Assembly: GCA_002435835.1 (NCBI GenBank)
Contig: DIVM01000214.1
Span: forward strand, 1-5,462
Length of the DNA: 5,462 nucleotides
Direction of reading: 5' to 3'
From: Firmicutes bacterium UBA6132
GTDB taxonomy: Bacteria > Bacillota_A > Clostridia > Tissierellales > Sedimentibacteraceae
Shown here: positions 1-5,301 of the stretch, piece by piece
Layout: every line of letters starts with the position of its first letter
Position numbering within the stretch: position 1 is the stretch's first letter
Translations under genes and position numbers: made by a program
Notes under the pieces: generated by a model
Seen by the model: only the letters and a program-made list of their open reading frames with translations
The model's database searches: none
What the model was told of the DNA's origin: nothing

Positions 1-1029
1 GTGGGTGTTGGTTTGGAGTCTGCAATAGTAGCAACTATTAAAGGACTGGGTGGTGGAAAATGTATTGCATTAAGAGCTGACATGGATGGACTTCCTGTAA
101 AGGAAGAAACAGGATTAAATTTTGCTTCTCAAAATGGAAATATGCATGCTTGTGGACATGATGCACATACTGCAATATTATTAGGTGTTGTTAAAGTAAT
201 AAATGTTTTAAAAAATCAATTTAGCGGAACTGTTAAATTTTTATTTCAACCTGCAGAGGAAATATCAGCAGGAGCTCAGCCTATGATTGAAGCTGGTGCT
301 TTAAATGGCGTTGATGCAATTATAGGGTTACATGTCGGCAATATATCTGATGAAGTTTCAAACGGAAGCGTGTTGTTAAGTACAGGTTCTATGATGGCTT
401 GTCTTGACAGATTTACAATGACTGTCAAAGGACTTGGATCGCACGGTGCATATCCTCATGTCAGCATTGATCCAATTGTTATTTCAGCTCAAATTATAAC
501 AGGTATTCAGGAAATTATAAGTAGAGAATTAAATCCTGTAGAACCAGGCGTTATTACTATTGGATCAATTCATGGAGGTTCAACTTACAATGTTATACCT
601 AGCGAGGTTTTCTTAGAGGGTACAGCACGTGCTGTTAATCAAAAAACAAGAGAATATATAACAAAACGTATTGGAGAAATAGGAGCAAACATAGCTGCTG
701 GTTACCGAGGAAGTGTTGAATATGAGTACTTTCGTGGAGCTCCACCACTTGTAAATAACGAAAAGTTTACATTAGATGTATATGAAAGTGTTAAAAAAGC
801 AATAGGTGATGATAAAGTTCAATTAATGAGCAAGCCAGTAATGGGTGGAGAAGATTTTTCATATTATTTAGAAAAAGTACCTGGTACATTTATATTTTTA
901 GCAAATCCTATGGAAGTAGGCGGTCAGGTATATCCACATCATAACAGTAAATTTGCCTTAAATGAAGAATACTTTGAAACTGGTGTGTCCATTTTTGTTC
1001 AATCTGCAATGGATTATTTAAAAAATTAA
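1..1029 (+). CDS. M20D-family amidohydrolase (N-acyl amino acid hydrolase type), 5' truncated
   Basis: Zinc-type metallohydrolase of peptidase family M20, subfamily D (hippurate, IAA-amino acid and N-acetyl-amino acid hydrolases), which cleave an acyl group from an amino acid in the cytoplasm. Visible motifs, numbered from the first codon of the window: RADMDGLP at 25-32, the metal site CGHDAHT at 51-57, FQPAEE at 82-87 (catalytic and metal Glu), GLHVG at 109-113, the GSHGAYPH stretch of the dimerisation domain, GGEDFSYY at 282-289 and the C-terminal metal His in PHHNS at 312-316. The family is usually about 390 residues. The missing 50 or so residues normally carry the RRxxHxxPE segment, so the gene begins before the window and the GTG at position 1 is an internal valine, not a start. 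All expected active-site residues are present. It ends 17 nt before the next M20 gene, so the two are probably cotranscribed. The exact substrate cannot be read from the sequence. Confidence 0.93.
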   Translation: MGVGLESAIVATIKGLGGGKCIALRADMDGLPVKEETGLNFASQNGNMHACGHDAHTAILLGVVKVINVLKNQFSGTVKFLFQPAEEISAGAQPMIEAGALNGVDAIIGLHVGNISDEVSNGSVLLSTGSMMACLDRFTMTVKGLGSHGAYPHVSIDPIVISAQIITGIQEIISRELNPVEPGVITIGSIHGGSTYNVIPSEVFLEGTARAVNQKTREYITKRIGEIGANIAAGYRGSVEYEYFRGAPPLVNNEKFTLDVYESVKKAIGDDKVQLMSKPVMGGEDFSYYLEKVPGTFIFLANPMEVGGQVYPHHNSKFALNEEYFETGVSIFVQSAMDYLKN

Positions 1030-1046
1030 TATTTTGGGGGTAGGAT

Positions 1047-2276
1047 TTGGAAATTAACCATGAAAATCTAAAATTTAATTTTAATAGAATTGTTGAAATT
1101 ACATCAACGGATATTGGGTGTACAAGACTTTCATATAGTAAAGAGGATTTCAAAGTTAGAAAAATATTAACTGAAGAAATGAATTTGCTTGGGATGGAAA
1201 TATCCGTTGATTTTGTTGGCAATATTAGGGGTAAATATAATCCTGATAATTTAGAGTCTAAATCAATATTAATTGGATCACATATTGATACTGTAAAATA
1301 TGGTGGCAAGTATGAGGGGTTAACAGGTGTTTTATGCAGTATAGAAGTAATTAGATTTATTAAGGATAATAATATAAAGATTAACAATCCTATTGAAATT
1401 GTAATTTTTTCTGAAGAAGAAGGCTCGAATTTCGGTGTTACCATGATAGGAAGTAAATTTATTACAAAAAAAATAGATGAAAATTATCTGAAAAATCTCT
1501 ACACAGATGATGGTTTATCTGCATATGAAATTATATCAAGTTGTAATTTTTTATCAGATAAAACTAACCAGTTTTTTATTGAAGGTAAAAATGAATATTG
1601 TATGATTGAGCTTCATGTTGAGCAAGGTGAAATATTGGATAAGGAAAACAAGGAAATAGGTATTGTCAAAGCTATTGCAGGTATGAAGACACTGCAGATT
1701 ACAGTTGAAGGAACATCGAACCATGCAGGAACTACTCCTATGGCTATTCGAAGAGATCCAGTAGTTGCTAGTGCTAAAATAATTGATAAAATATCTGATA
1801 TTACAAAAATATTAAAAATGGAAACTGCAGTTACTACTGTTGGTAAAATATTAGTTTCACCAAACTGTTCCAATGTTATAGCTTCAAAAGTTATTTTTAA
1901 TGTTGATATAAGAGATGTAGTTGAGGAGAATATAAAACTTATTGCTGAATATGTTAAGAAACTTGCTTTTGAAATAGCTACTTTGCAAAATGTTGAAATA
2001 TCAATTGATGAGCTTGGCAAATCAAGTGTTGTACATATGGCAGATCATATTGTAGATACAATTGAGAAAAGCACAAAAGATTTGGAACTTTCGTATATTA
2101 AAATGAACAGCGGAGCAGTCCATGACAATGCCATGCTTAACGGTATTATTGACACAGGAATGATTTTTGTTCCAAGTATAAATGGAATTAGCCATAGCCC
2201 ATATGAAGATACAAATTTCAATGATATTATTTCAGGTGCAAATGTTTTGTTAAAGTCAATAATTTCCTTAGCATAA
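1047..2276 (+). CDS. M20-family hydantoinase/carbamoylase-type amidohydrolase
   Basis: Predicted cytoplasmic dinuclear-metal amidase of the hydantoinase/carbamoylase family (N-carbamoyl-L-amino acid hydrolase, allantoate amidohydrolase, ureidoglycolate-type enzymes). At 409 residues it has full family length. Visible motifs: CTRLSYSKED at 25-34, GSHIDTV at 77-83 (metal His79), FSEEEG at 121-126 (catalytic and metal Glu), ELHVEQG at 188-194, SNHAGTTPM at 224-232 (dimerisation-domain His), DIRD at 287-290 (substrate-carboxylate Arg) and ISHSPYE at 381-387 (metal His383). The TTG start is chosen because the N-terminus lines up with the family from its first residues and a GGGGG-rich ribosome binding site sits 6 nt upstream; there is no better in-frame ATG. 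Two oddities: the bridging Asp expected in GGxFDG is Glu90 (GGKYEG), and the usual SGAGHDA is SGAVHDN at 355-361. The substrate may therefore differ from the classical members. It lies 17 nt after the M20D gene and is followed by a terminator. Confidence 0.9.
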   Translation: MEINHENLKFNFNRIVEITSTDIGCTRLSYSKEDFKVRKILTEEMNLLGMEISVDFVGNIRGKYNPDNLESKSILIGSHIDTVKYGGKYEGLTGVLCSIEVIRFIKDNNIKINNPIEIVIFSEEEGSNFGVTMIGSKFITKKIDENYLKNLYTDDGLSAYEIISSCNFLSDKTNQFFIEGKNEYCMIELHVEQGEILDKENKEIGIVKAIAGMKTLQITVEGTSNHAGTTPMAIRRDPVVASAKIIDKISDITKILKMETAVTTVGKILVSPNCSNVIASKVIFNVDIRDVVEENIKLIAEYVKKLAFEIATLQNVEISIDELGKSSVVHMADHIVDTIEKSTKDLELSYIKMNSGAVHDNAMLNGIIDTGMIFVPSINGISHSPYEDTNFNDIISGANVLLKSIISLA

Positions 2277-2299
2277 TATAATTAAATATTACAAATCAT

Positions 2300-2349
2300 A
2301 AGACTGTTGCACTACGATTTTAAAATGTAGATGAAACAGTCTTTTTCTT
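2300..2349 (+). terminator. Rho-independent terminator of the M20 hydrolase operon
   Basis: The arms AAGACTGTT (2300-2308) and AACAGTCTT (2335-2343) pair perfectly. The stem continues, after a small interruption, through CTAC (2312-2315) with GTAG (2327-2330). The descending arm runs into TTTTTCTT (2342-2349). It starts 24 nt after the carbamoylase stop codon, the expected place for an operon end. Confidence 0.85.
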
Positions 2350-2382
2350 AATTTTCGAAATAACAATAAAAATTTTAAATAT

Positions 2383-2411
2383 TAGACCTCTTTATTAAAT
2401 TATGTTATAAT
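2383..2411 (+). promoter_or_regulatory. Extended -10 promoter upstream of the palindrome array
   Basis: A perfect TATAAT lies at 2406-2411, preceded by TG at 2403-2404 with one intervening base (extended -10). A 4-of-6 match to the -35 box, TAGACC, sits at 2383-2388 with an ideal 17 nt spacer. Transcription would begin near 2418, giving a leader of about 230 nt before the HNH-like gene. The -10 box touches the base of the first cloverleaf unit, so full-length RNA pairing of that unit's closing stem would be lost in a transcript from this promoter. Confidence 0.6.
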
Positions 2412-2502
2412 GTGATTACCACCCAAAAAGTCACTCCGTGACTTTTTGGTGAAAGTTATAAGTTATAACTTTCACCAGCATTCTGCGAATGCTGGGTAAT
2501 CA
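2409..2502. repeat. Palindromic cloverleaf unit 1 (three hairpins closed by a stem)
   Basis: A closing stem GATTACC (2414-2420) with GGTAATC (2495-2501), extendable outward to about 12 pairs including a G-U, encloses three adjacent hairpins. Arm a: 2423-2434 with 2438-2449, 12 perfect pairs, loop TCC. Arm b: 2450-2460 with 2464-2474, 11 perfect pairs, loop AGT. Arm c: 2476-2483 with 2487-2494, 8 perfect pairs, loop TGC. Only two or three bases at the junction are unpaired. I see no open reading frame in it. It could act as structured leader RNA, as a DNA cruciform or protein-binding site, or be a mobile palindromic repeat. I do not recognise it as a named RNA family. Confidence 0.8.
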
Positions 2503-2600
2503 TATTGCGATTGTACCAGTTTGCGACTTTGTCGCAACTTTCTGCAAGCTCGCTTGCAGAAAAAAGTCGTGAAACGACTTTCTGGTAAACAATCATAATG
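2503..2600. repeat. Palindromic cloverleaf unit 2 (three hairpins closed by a stem)
   Basis: A closing stem formed by GATTG (2509-2513) plus TACCAG (2514-2519) with CTGGTA (2582-2587) plus CAATC (2590-2594), with two bulged A at 2588-2589, encloses three hairpins. Arm a: TTGCGAC (2521-2527) with GTCGCAA (2531-2537), loop TTT. Arm b: 2539-2549 with 2552-2562, 11 complementary bases around TC. Arm c: AAAGTCGT (2563-2570) with ACGACTTT (2574-2581), loop GAA. Arms b and c abut each other and the closing stem without spare bases. The closing stem resembles that of unit 1, suggesting the two are copies of one element. It ends 36 nt before the ribosome binding site of the HNH-like gene, leaving an AT-rich linker with a second TATAAT at 2604-2609. 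Confidence 0.8.
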
Positions 2601-2650
2601 TTTTATAATAAGTGGTTTTTAAAAATAAGGAAATATGAGGAGTTTATAAT

Positions 2651-3334
2651 TTGAACAATGAAAATGTAGTTAATGAAGAAAAGAAAATAATGGGTAATGA
2701 ATTCGAAATAAAAGATGATAAAGCTATTTTAAAATTGAAAAAACGCGATGGATCATTTATCGATGCTCAAATAGATAAAGAGGATTTAGATAAAGTATTG
2801 AACAAAGGAACTTGGTCTCCTGAATGGAACAAAGATTATAGTAACTATTTAGTACAAAATATTAGCTTTAATATAGCTGATGGGAAAAAACTAAAGGAAA
2901 AAATTTCTTTACATTCTTTTGTTTTAGATAAAGATTCTAAAACTCCTATCTTACATCTTGATGGGAACCCATTAAATAATTGTAGATCAAATTTAAAAGT
3001 ATATAATCAAAATATGAAAAATGAATATGAAGATATAGATGATGATAGTGTTTTTATTATATTAAGGGATAACAATGGCGTAAAAAGAGCTAAAACATAT
3101 ATAGATAAAGATGATTTAGATAGAGTAATAAATAGCGGATATACTTGGTGCTATTTTAGATATAATAAATCACCATATGCTGTTGCGAATACGGAAGAAG
3201 GAAGAATTTATTTGCATAATTTTATTATGAATAATAAGGAAGACATGATTATTGAGGATAAAATTCATAATACTTTAGACAATAGAAAAAAAGAATTAAG
3301 CAAATGCAACTTTAAGCCAAGACAAGCGGAATAA
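2651..3334 (+). CDS. Protein with two tandem degenerate HNH-endonuclease-like repeats
   Basis: The 227-residue protein holds two copies of the layout seen in phage and mobile HNH endonucleases: a small beta-rich N-part with IDKEDLDKV or IDKDDLDRV and a Trp, followed by an LHxF helix start and an HNH-like finger. Repeat 1 spans about 22-123 (LHSF at 87-90, LHLDGNPLNN at 101-110, RSNLK at 112-116). Repeat 2 spans about 131-225 (LHNF at 188-191, EDKIHNTLDNR at 202-212). The family normally shows VDHxxGNxLDNRxSNLR. Repeat 1 keeps the catalytic-type His102 and Asn114 but has Leu101 in place of the metal-binding Asp. Repeat 2 has Lys204 for the His and Glu215 for the final Asn. Nuclease activity is therefore doubtful and DNA or RNA binding is more likely (inference). 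No signal peptide or membrane segment is seen. The TTG start has GAGGAG at 2637-2642, 8 nt upstream. The gene has its own promoter and a palindrome-rich leader. Confidence 0.75.
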   Translation: MNNENVVNEEKKIMGNEFEIKDDKAILKLKKRDGSFIDAQIDKEDLDKVLNKGTWSPEWNKDYSNYLVQNISFNIADGKKLKEKISLHSFVLDKDSKTPILHLDGNPLNNCRSNLKVYNQNMKNEYEDIDDDSVFIILRDNNGVKRAKTYIDKDDLDRVINSGYTWCYFRYNKSPYAVANTEEGRIYLHNFIMNNKEDMIIEDKIHNTLDNRKKELSKCNFKPRQAE

Positions 3335-3381
3335 AAATTAACCAAAAATTTAAGAAATCAGATAATTATTTTTAAATAAAT

Positions 3382-3387
3382 TATAAT
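3382..3387 (+). promoter_or_regulatory. Possible -10 box before the small basic peptide gene
   Basis: TATAAT is found 24 nt upstream of the ATG of the 52-residue peptide gene, in the 76 nt gap after the HNH-like gene. The best -35 candidate (TCAGAT at 3358-3363, spacer 18) is weak. The region is so AT-rich that a chance match is possible, and readthrough from the upstream gene is an equal alternative since no terminator is seen in the gap. Confidence 0.35.
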
Positions 3388-3410
3388 AGAAAATTTTGAG
3401 GAACAGAAAA

Positions 3411-3569
3411 ATGCAAAATAATATGATTGAACAAATGAAGAAAATTATAGAAGAAAAAAAACAAGCAAGTGCGAAACAAGGTTATAAAAAAGTCATAGAG
3501 TCAAAACAAATGAATGGTTCACGAAAAGCTATTAAAAACATGAAAAGTGGCGGAGCGTTTGACAGGTAA
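3411..3569 (+). CDS. 52-residue highly basic peptide, function unknown
   Basis: A short gene that I believe is real because it has a good ribosome binding site (GAGGA at 3398-3402, 8 nt before the ATG), ends in TAATAA, and its composition is coherent rather than random. The peptide begins MQNNMIEQMKKIIEEKK and ends MKSGGAFDR. It has 11 Lys and 2 Arg against 5 acidic residues, a net charge of about +8. The N-terminal 17 residues could form an amphipathic helix. There is no Cys, signal peptide or membrane segment. I do not recognise the family. The charge suggests contact with nucleic acid or ribosomes, which is inference only. It lies 76 nt after the HNH-like gene and may be cotranscribed with it; a long hairpin follows 16 nt after the stop codon. 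Confidence 0.65.
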   Translation: MQNNMIEQMKKIIEEKKQASAKQGYKKVIESKQMNGSRKAIKNMKSGGAFDR

Positions 3570-3584
3570 TAATTAGTACGTAAA

Positions 3585-3627
3585 ATATAAAACATATATC
3601 TACCACATGTAGGTATATGTTTTATAT
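3585..3627 (+). terminator. Long stem-loop after the small peptide gene, possible terminator
   Basis: The arms 3585-3603 and 3609-3627 pair over 19 positions with a single G-U, and the loop is CACAT (3604-3608). The 3' side contains TTTT within the stem and then TATATATTTG rather than a clean U-run, so it is an imperfect intrinsic terminator. It could also act as an RNA-stabilising 3' hairpin. It separates the peptide gene from the DUF1456 gene. Confidence 0.5.
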
Positions 3628-3659
3628 ATTTGTAAAAACAATAATTTCAAGGAGATTAA

Positions 3660-4169
3660 ATGAATAATAATTATATATTAGATAAAATAAAATATGCAAT
3701 GGATTTAAAAAACAAGGATATGGTAGATATATTTAAATTTGGAGGTATTGACATATCGGAAGAAGAAGTTCAGAAACTATTAGAAAACGCAATAGGAAAT
3801 AGTTCTGATGAAAATGAAAAACTTAATGAAATAGAAGAAATTAATAAATGTAAGAATATTACATTGGAATGCTTTCTAAATGGTTTAATTACATTTAAAA
3901 GAGGGGAAAAAGAAACAAAAACAGGACAACCAGAAATACTATCAATAAAAGGAAATAAAAATATAAATAATATCATGTTAAAGAAACTAAAAATAGCACT
4001 TTCACTATCAAGTCAAGATATGCTTGATATTTTAGAAAAAGCAGGTGACCCATTAACAAAAGGAGAATTAACGGATATATTTAGAAAAGAAGGACATAAA
4101 CATTATAAAAGATGTGCTGATAAGCACGCTATAAATTTTTTAGAAGGATTATCTAAAAGACAGGAATAA
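3660..4169 (+). CDS. DUF1456 family protein (YehS-like)
   Basis: This 169-residue protein matches the DUF1456 family, whose Escherichia coli member is YehS; no biochemical function is established. The family is built from two related helical halves, both visible here. Half 1 is about 1-80, with NNNYILDKIKYAMDL, DMVDIFKFGGIDIS and CFLNGLITFKRG. Half 2 is about 102-167, with NNIMLKKLKIALSL, DMLDILEKAGDPLT, FRKEGHKHYKRCAD and FLEGLSKR. In half 1 the segment matching GHKHYKRCAD is replaced by an acidic, Asn/Glu-rich stretch (about 43-65), so the halves have diverged. It is predicted soluble and cytoplasmic. The start has a strong ribosome binding site, AAGGAG at 3649-3654, 5 nt before the ATG. 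It follows a long hairpin and precedes the glutamate-cyclase-like gene by about 150 nt, so it may be an independent unit. The family call is strong; the role is unknown. Confidence 0.9.
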   Translation: MNNNYILDKIKYAMDLKNKDMVDIFKFGGIDISEEEVQKLLENAIGNSSDENEKLNEIEEINKCKNITLECFLNGLITFKRGEKETKTGQPEILSIKGNKNINNIMLKKLKIALSLSSQDMLDILEKAGDPLTKGELTDIFRKEGHKHYKRCADKHAINFLEGLSKRQE

Positions 4170-4258
4170 ATAATTTTAATTTATAAAGTCTTAGTTTATC
4201 TTAGGAAAAATAGTATTATATAGATTTTTTCATAAGATTGTTTAGAGGATTTCTTTAA

Positions 4259-4288
4259 TTGTTTAGTAATTTATGTATATAGTATTAT
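4259..4288 (+). promoter_or_regulatory. Candidate promoter of the glutamate-cyclase-like gene
   Basis: TTGTTT (4259-4264) and TATTAT (4283-4288) with an 18 nt spacer lie just upstream of the 4321 start. The 151 nt gap 4170-4320 has no clear terminator hairpin and no other recognisable feature, only AT-rich sequence with several TATA-like words. The call is tentative. Confidence 0.3.
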
Positions 4289-4320
4289 GGTTATAAAATT
4301 TTGTCGTGAAGGTGAATTTA

Positions 4321-5229
4321 ATGATTATTAAAAATAACGATTATGAAGAATTTAATGAAATTGAAGATATAATATCCTTAAATCTTGAAAATAGAGGATT
4401 GGATAAAGTAAAGTTAGAGGGACAACTTAAATCCTGTGTATATTCTTTAAATGAAAGCAAAACTATTGTTATAGTAACAGGTTTTGCAGTAAAAGCTGCT
4501 AAAGTTGGCGAAACTGATGGACCACCAGGTGCTTTAGCATTAGCCTATGCTCTTGAAAAATTAAATAAAAAAGTAATAATTGTAACTGATAAATACTCAG
4601 AATCATTTTTGAGAATAGGATCTAAGCTGTTAAACCTTCATACTATTATTTATATATTTGAAGAAAGTAAAGAAAGAGAACAAACAGAAGAAATATTAAA
4701 AGAATTTAAACCTGATCATATTATTGGCATAGAACGACCAGGAAGAAATATTCAGAACAAATGTTATTCAATGCGCGGAGAAGATATAACAAGCTTTTGC
4801 CCAAACACAGATTTGCTTTTCATAAAAGCAAAAGAACTTAATATAACTACGTCAGCAGTTGGTGATGGCGGAAATGAAGTTGGTATGGGAAAAGTTATGA
4901 AGTTTGTGCAGAAATATGTAAACAAAGGTAATATTATATGTGCACAATTTGAATCTGACAATCTTATAATAGCAGGGGTTTCTAATTGGGGTGCATATGG
5001 AATTTGTGCTGGCTTAAGTATTTTAAATAACAAAACAGTCATGTATGGGGAAGATATATATGATGAAATATTAAAAGAAATTGTAAAAGCAGGAGCAGTT
5101 GACGGTTGTAGTAAAAAAAATGAAGCAACAGTTGATGGACTAACTTACGAAGAAAATTTAAATGTTTTTATTAAATTGAAAAATGTAGCTTACAATAGTA
5201 TAGAATATGAATTATCAGCAGTAAATTAA
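4321..5229 (+). CDS. DUF4392 / D-glutamate cyclase-like protein
   Basis: Belongs to the DUF4392 family, related to the C-terminal domain of mitochondrial D-glutamate cyclase (DGLUCY), which turns D-glutamate into 5-oxo-D-proline. With the ATG at 4321 the protein has 302 residues, the usual bacterial length. Motifs in that numbering: TGF then KVGETDGPPGA at about 53-71, GIERPGRN at 136-143, YSMRGED at 149-155, GDGGNEVGMG at 181-190 and GVSNWGAYG at 219-227. The Gly-rich GDGGNE motif and the GETDGPP loop are the family hallmarks. A GTG at 4306 is in frame, but only the ATG has a properly spaced ribosome binding site (AAGGTG at 4309-4314, 6 nt before it). It is soluble and cytoplasmic. It stands alone between the DUF1456 gene and a bidirectional terminator. 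Proximity to two amidohydrolases of amino-acid derivatives fits a role in glutamate or pyroglutamate turnover, but activity of the bacterial protein is inferred from the family. Confidence 0.88.
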   Translation: MIIKNNDYEEFNEIEDIISLNLENRGLDKVKLEGQLKSCVYSLNESKTIVIVTGFAVKAAKVGETDGPPGALALAYALEKLNKKVIIVTDKYSESFLRIGSKLLNLHTIIYIFEESKEREQTEEILKEFKPDHIIGIERPGRNIQNKCYSMRGEDITSFCPNTDLLFIKAKELNITTSAVGDGGNEVGMGKVMKFVQKYVNKGNIICAQFESDNLIIAGVSNWGAYGICAGLSILNNKTVMYGEDIYDEILKEIVKAGAVDGCSKKNEATVDGLTYEENLNVFIKLKNVAYNSIEYELSAVN

Positions 5230-5237
5230 ATTACAAT

Positions 5238-5279
5238 AAAAAATGTTCGAGGGAAAAATAATCCAATCGAACATTTTTT
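5238..5279. terminator. Bidirectional terminator between convergent genes
   Basis: AAAAAATGTTCGA (5238-5250) and TCGAACATTTTTT (5267-5279) form a perfect 13-pair stem around a 16-base loop. The A-run and T-run at the two bases give a U-tract on either strand. It serves the glutamate-cyclase-like gene on + and the spore protein gene on -, and lies 8 nt and 22 nt from their stop codons respectively. Confidence 0.9.
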
Positions 5280-5301
5280 GTATTTTAATATTTAAATATC
5301 A

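Noticed and set aside
908..1444. Long reverse-strand open frame across the junction of the two M20 genes
   Set aside because: It runs antisense to two well-supported enzymes; its translation shows no family motif and is rich in the Ser/Ile/Leu typical of antisense AT-rich frames.
1613..2020. Reverse-strand open frame inside the carbamoylase gene
   Set aside because: Entirely antisense to conserved coding sequence, with no recognisable motif; the hydrophobic look comes from the complementary AT-rich codons.
2409..2600. CRISPR array, as the region has many short repeats
   Set aside because: The repeats are inverted, not regularly spaced direct repeats, and there are no constant-length spacers or cas genes.
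2409..2600. tRNA genes or a T-box/riboswitch, suggested by the cloverleaf shapes
   Set aside because: The arms lack tRNA features such as GTTCRA and 7-base anticodon loops, loops are mostly three bases, and no T-box sequence or known aptamer core is visible.
2409..3334. HEARO/OMEGA-type RNA with an IsrB/IscB nuclease, suggested by structured RNA next to an HNH gene
   Set aside because: The protein has no RuvC segments or Arg-rich bridge helix, is far too short, and its HNH-like halves lack intact catalytic residues.
3770..3976. Reverse-strand open frame inside the DUF1456 gene
   Set aside because: Short, antisense to a recognised family and without a convincing ribosome binding site context or motif.
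4306..4320. GTG at 4306 as the start of the glutamate-cyclase-like gene
   Set aside because: There is no ribosome binding site before it, whereas AAGGTG lies 6 nt before the ATG at 4321.
4764..5042. Reverse-strand open frame inside the glutamate-cyclase-like gene
   Set aside because: Antisense to the conserved GDGGNE and SNWGAYG region; no motif of its own.
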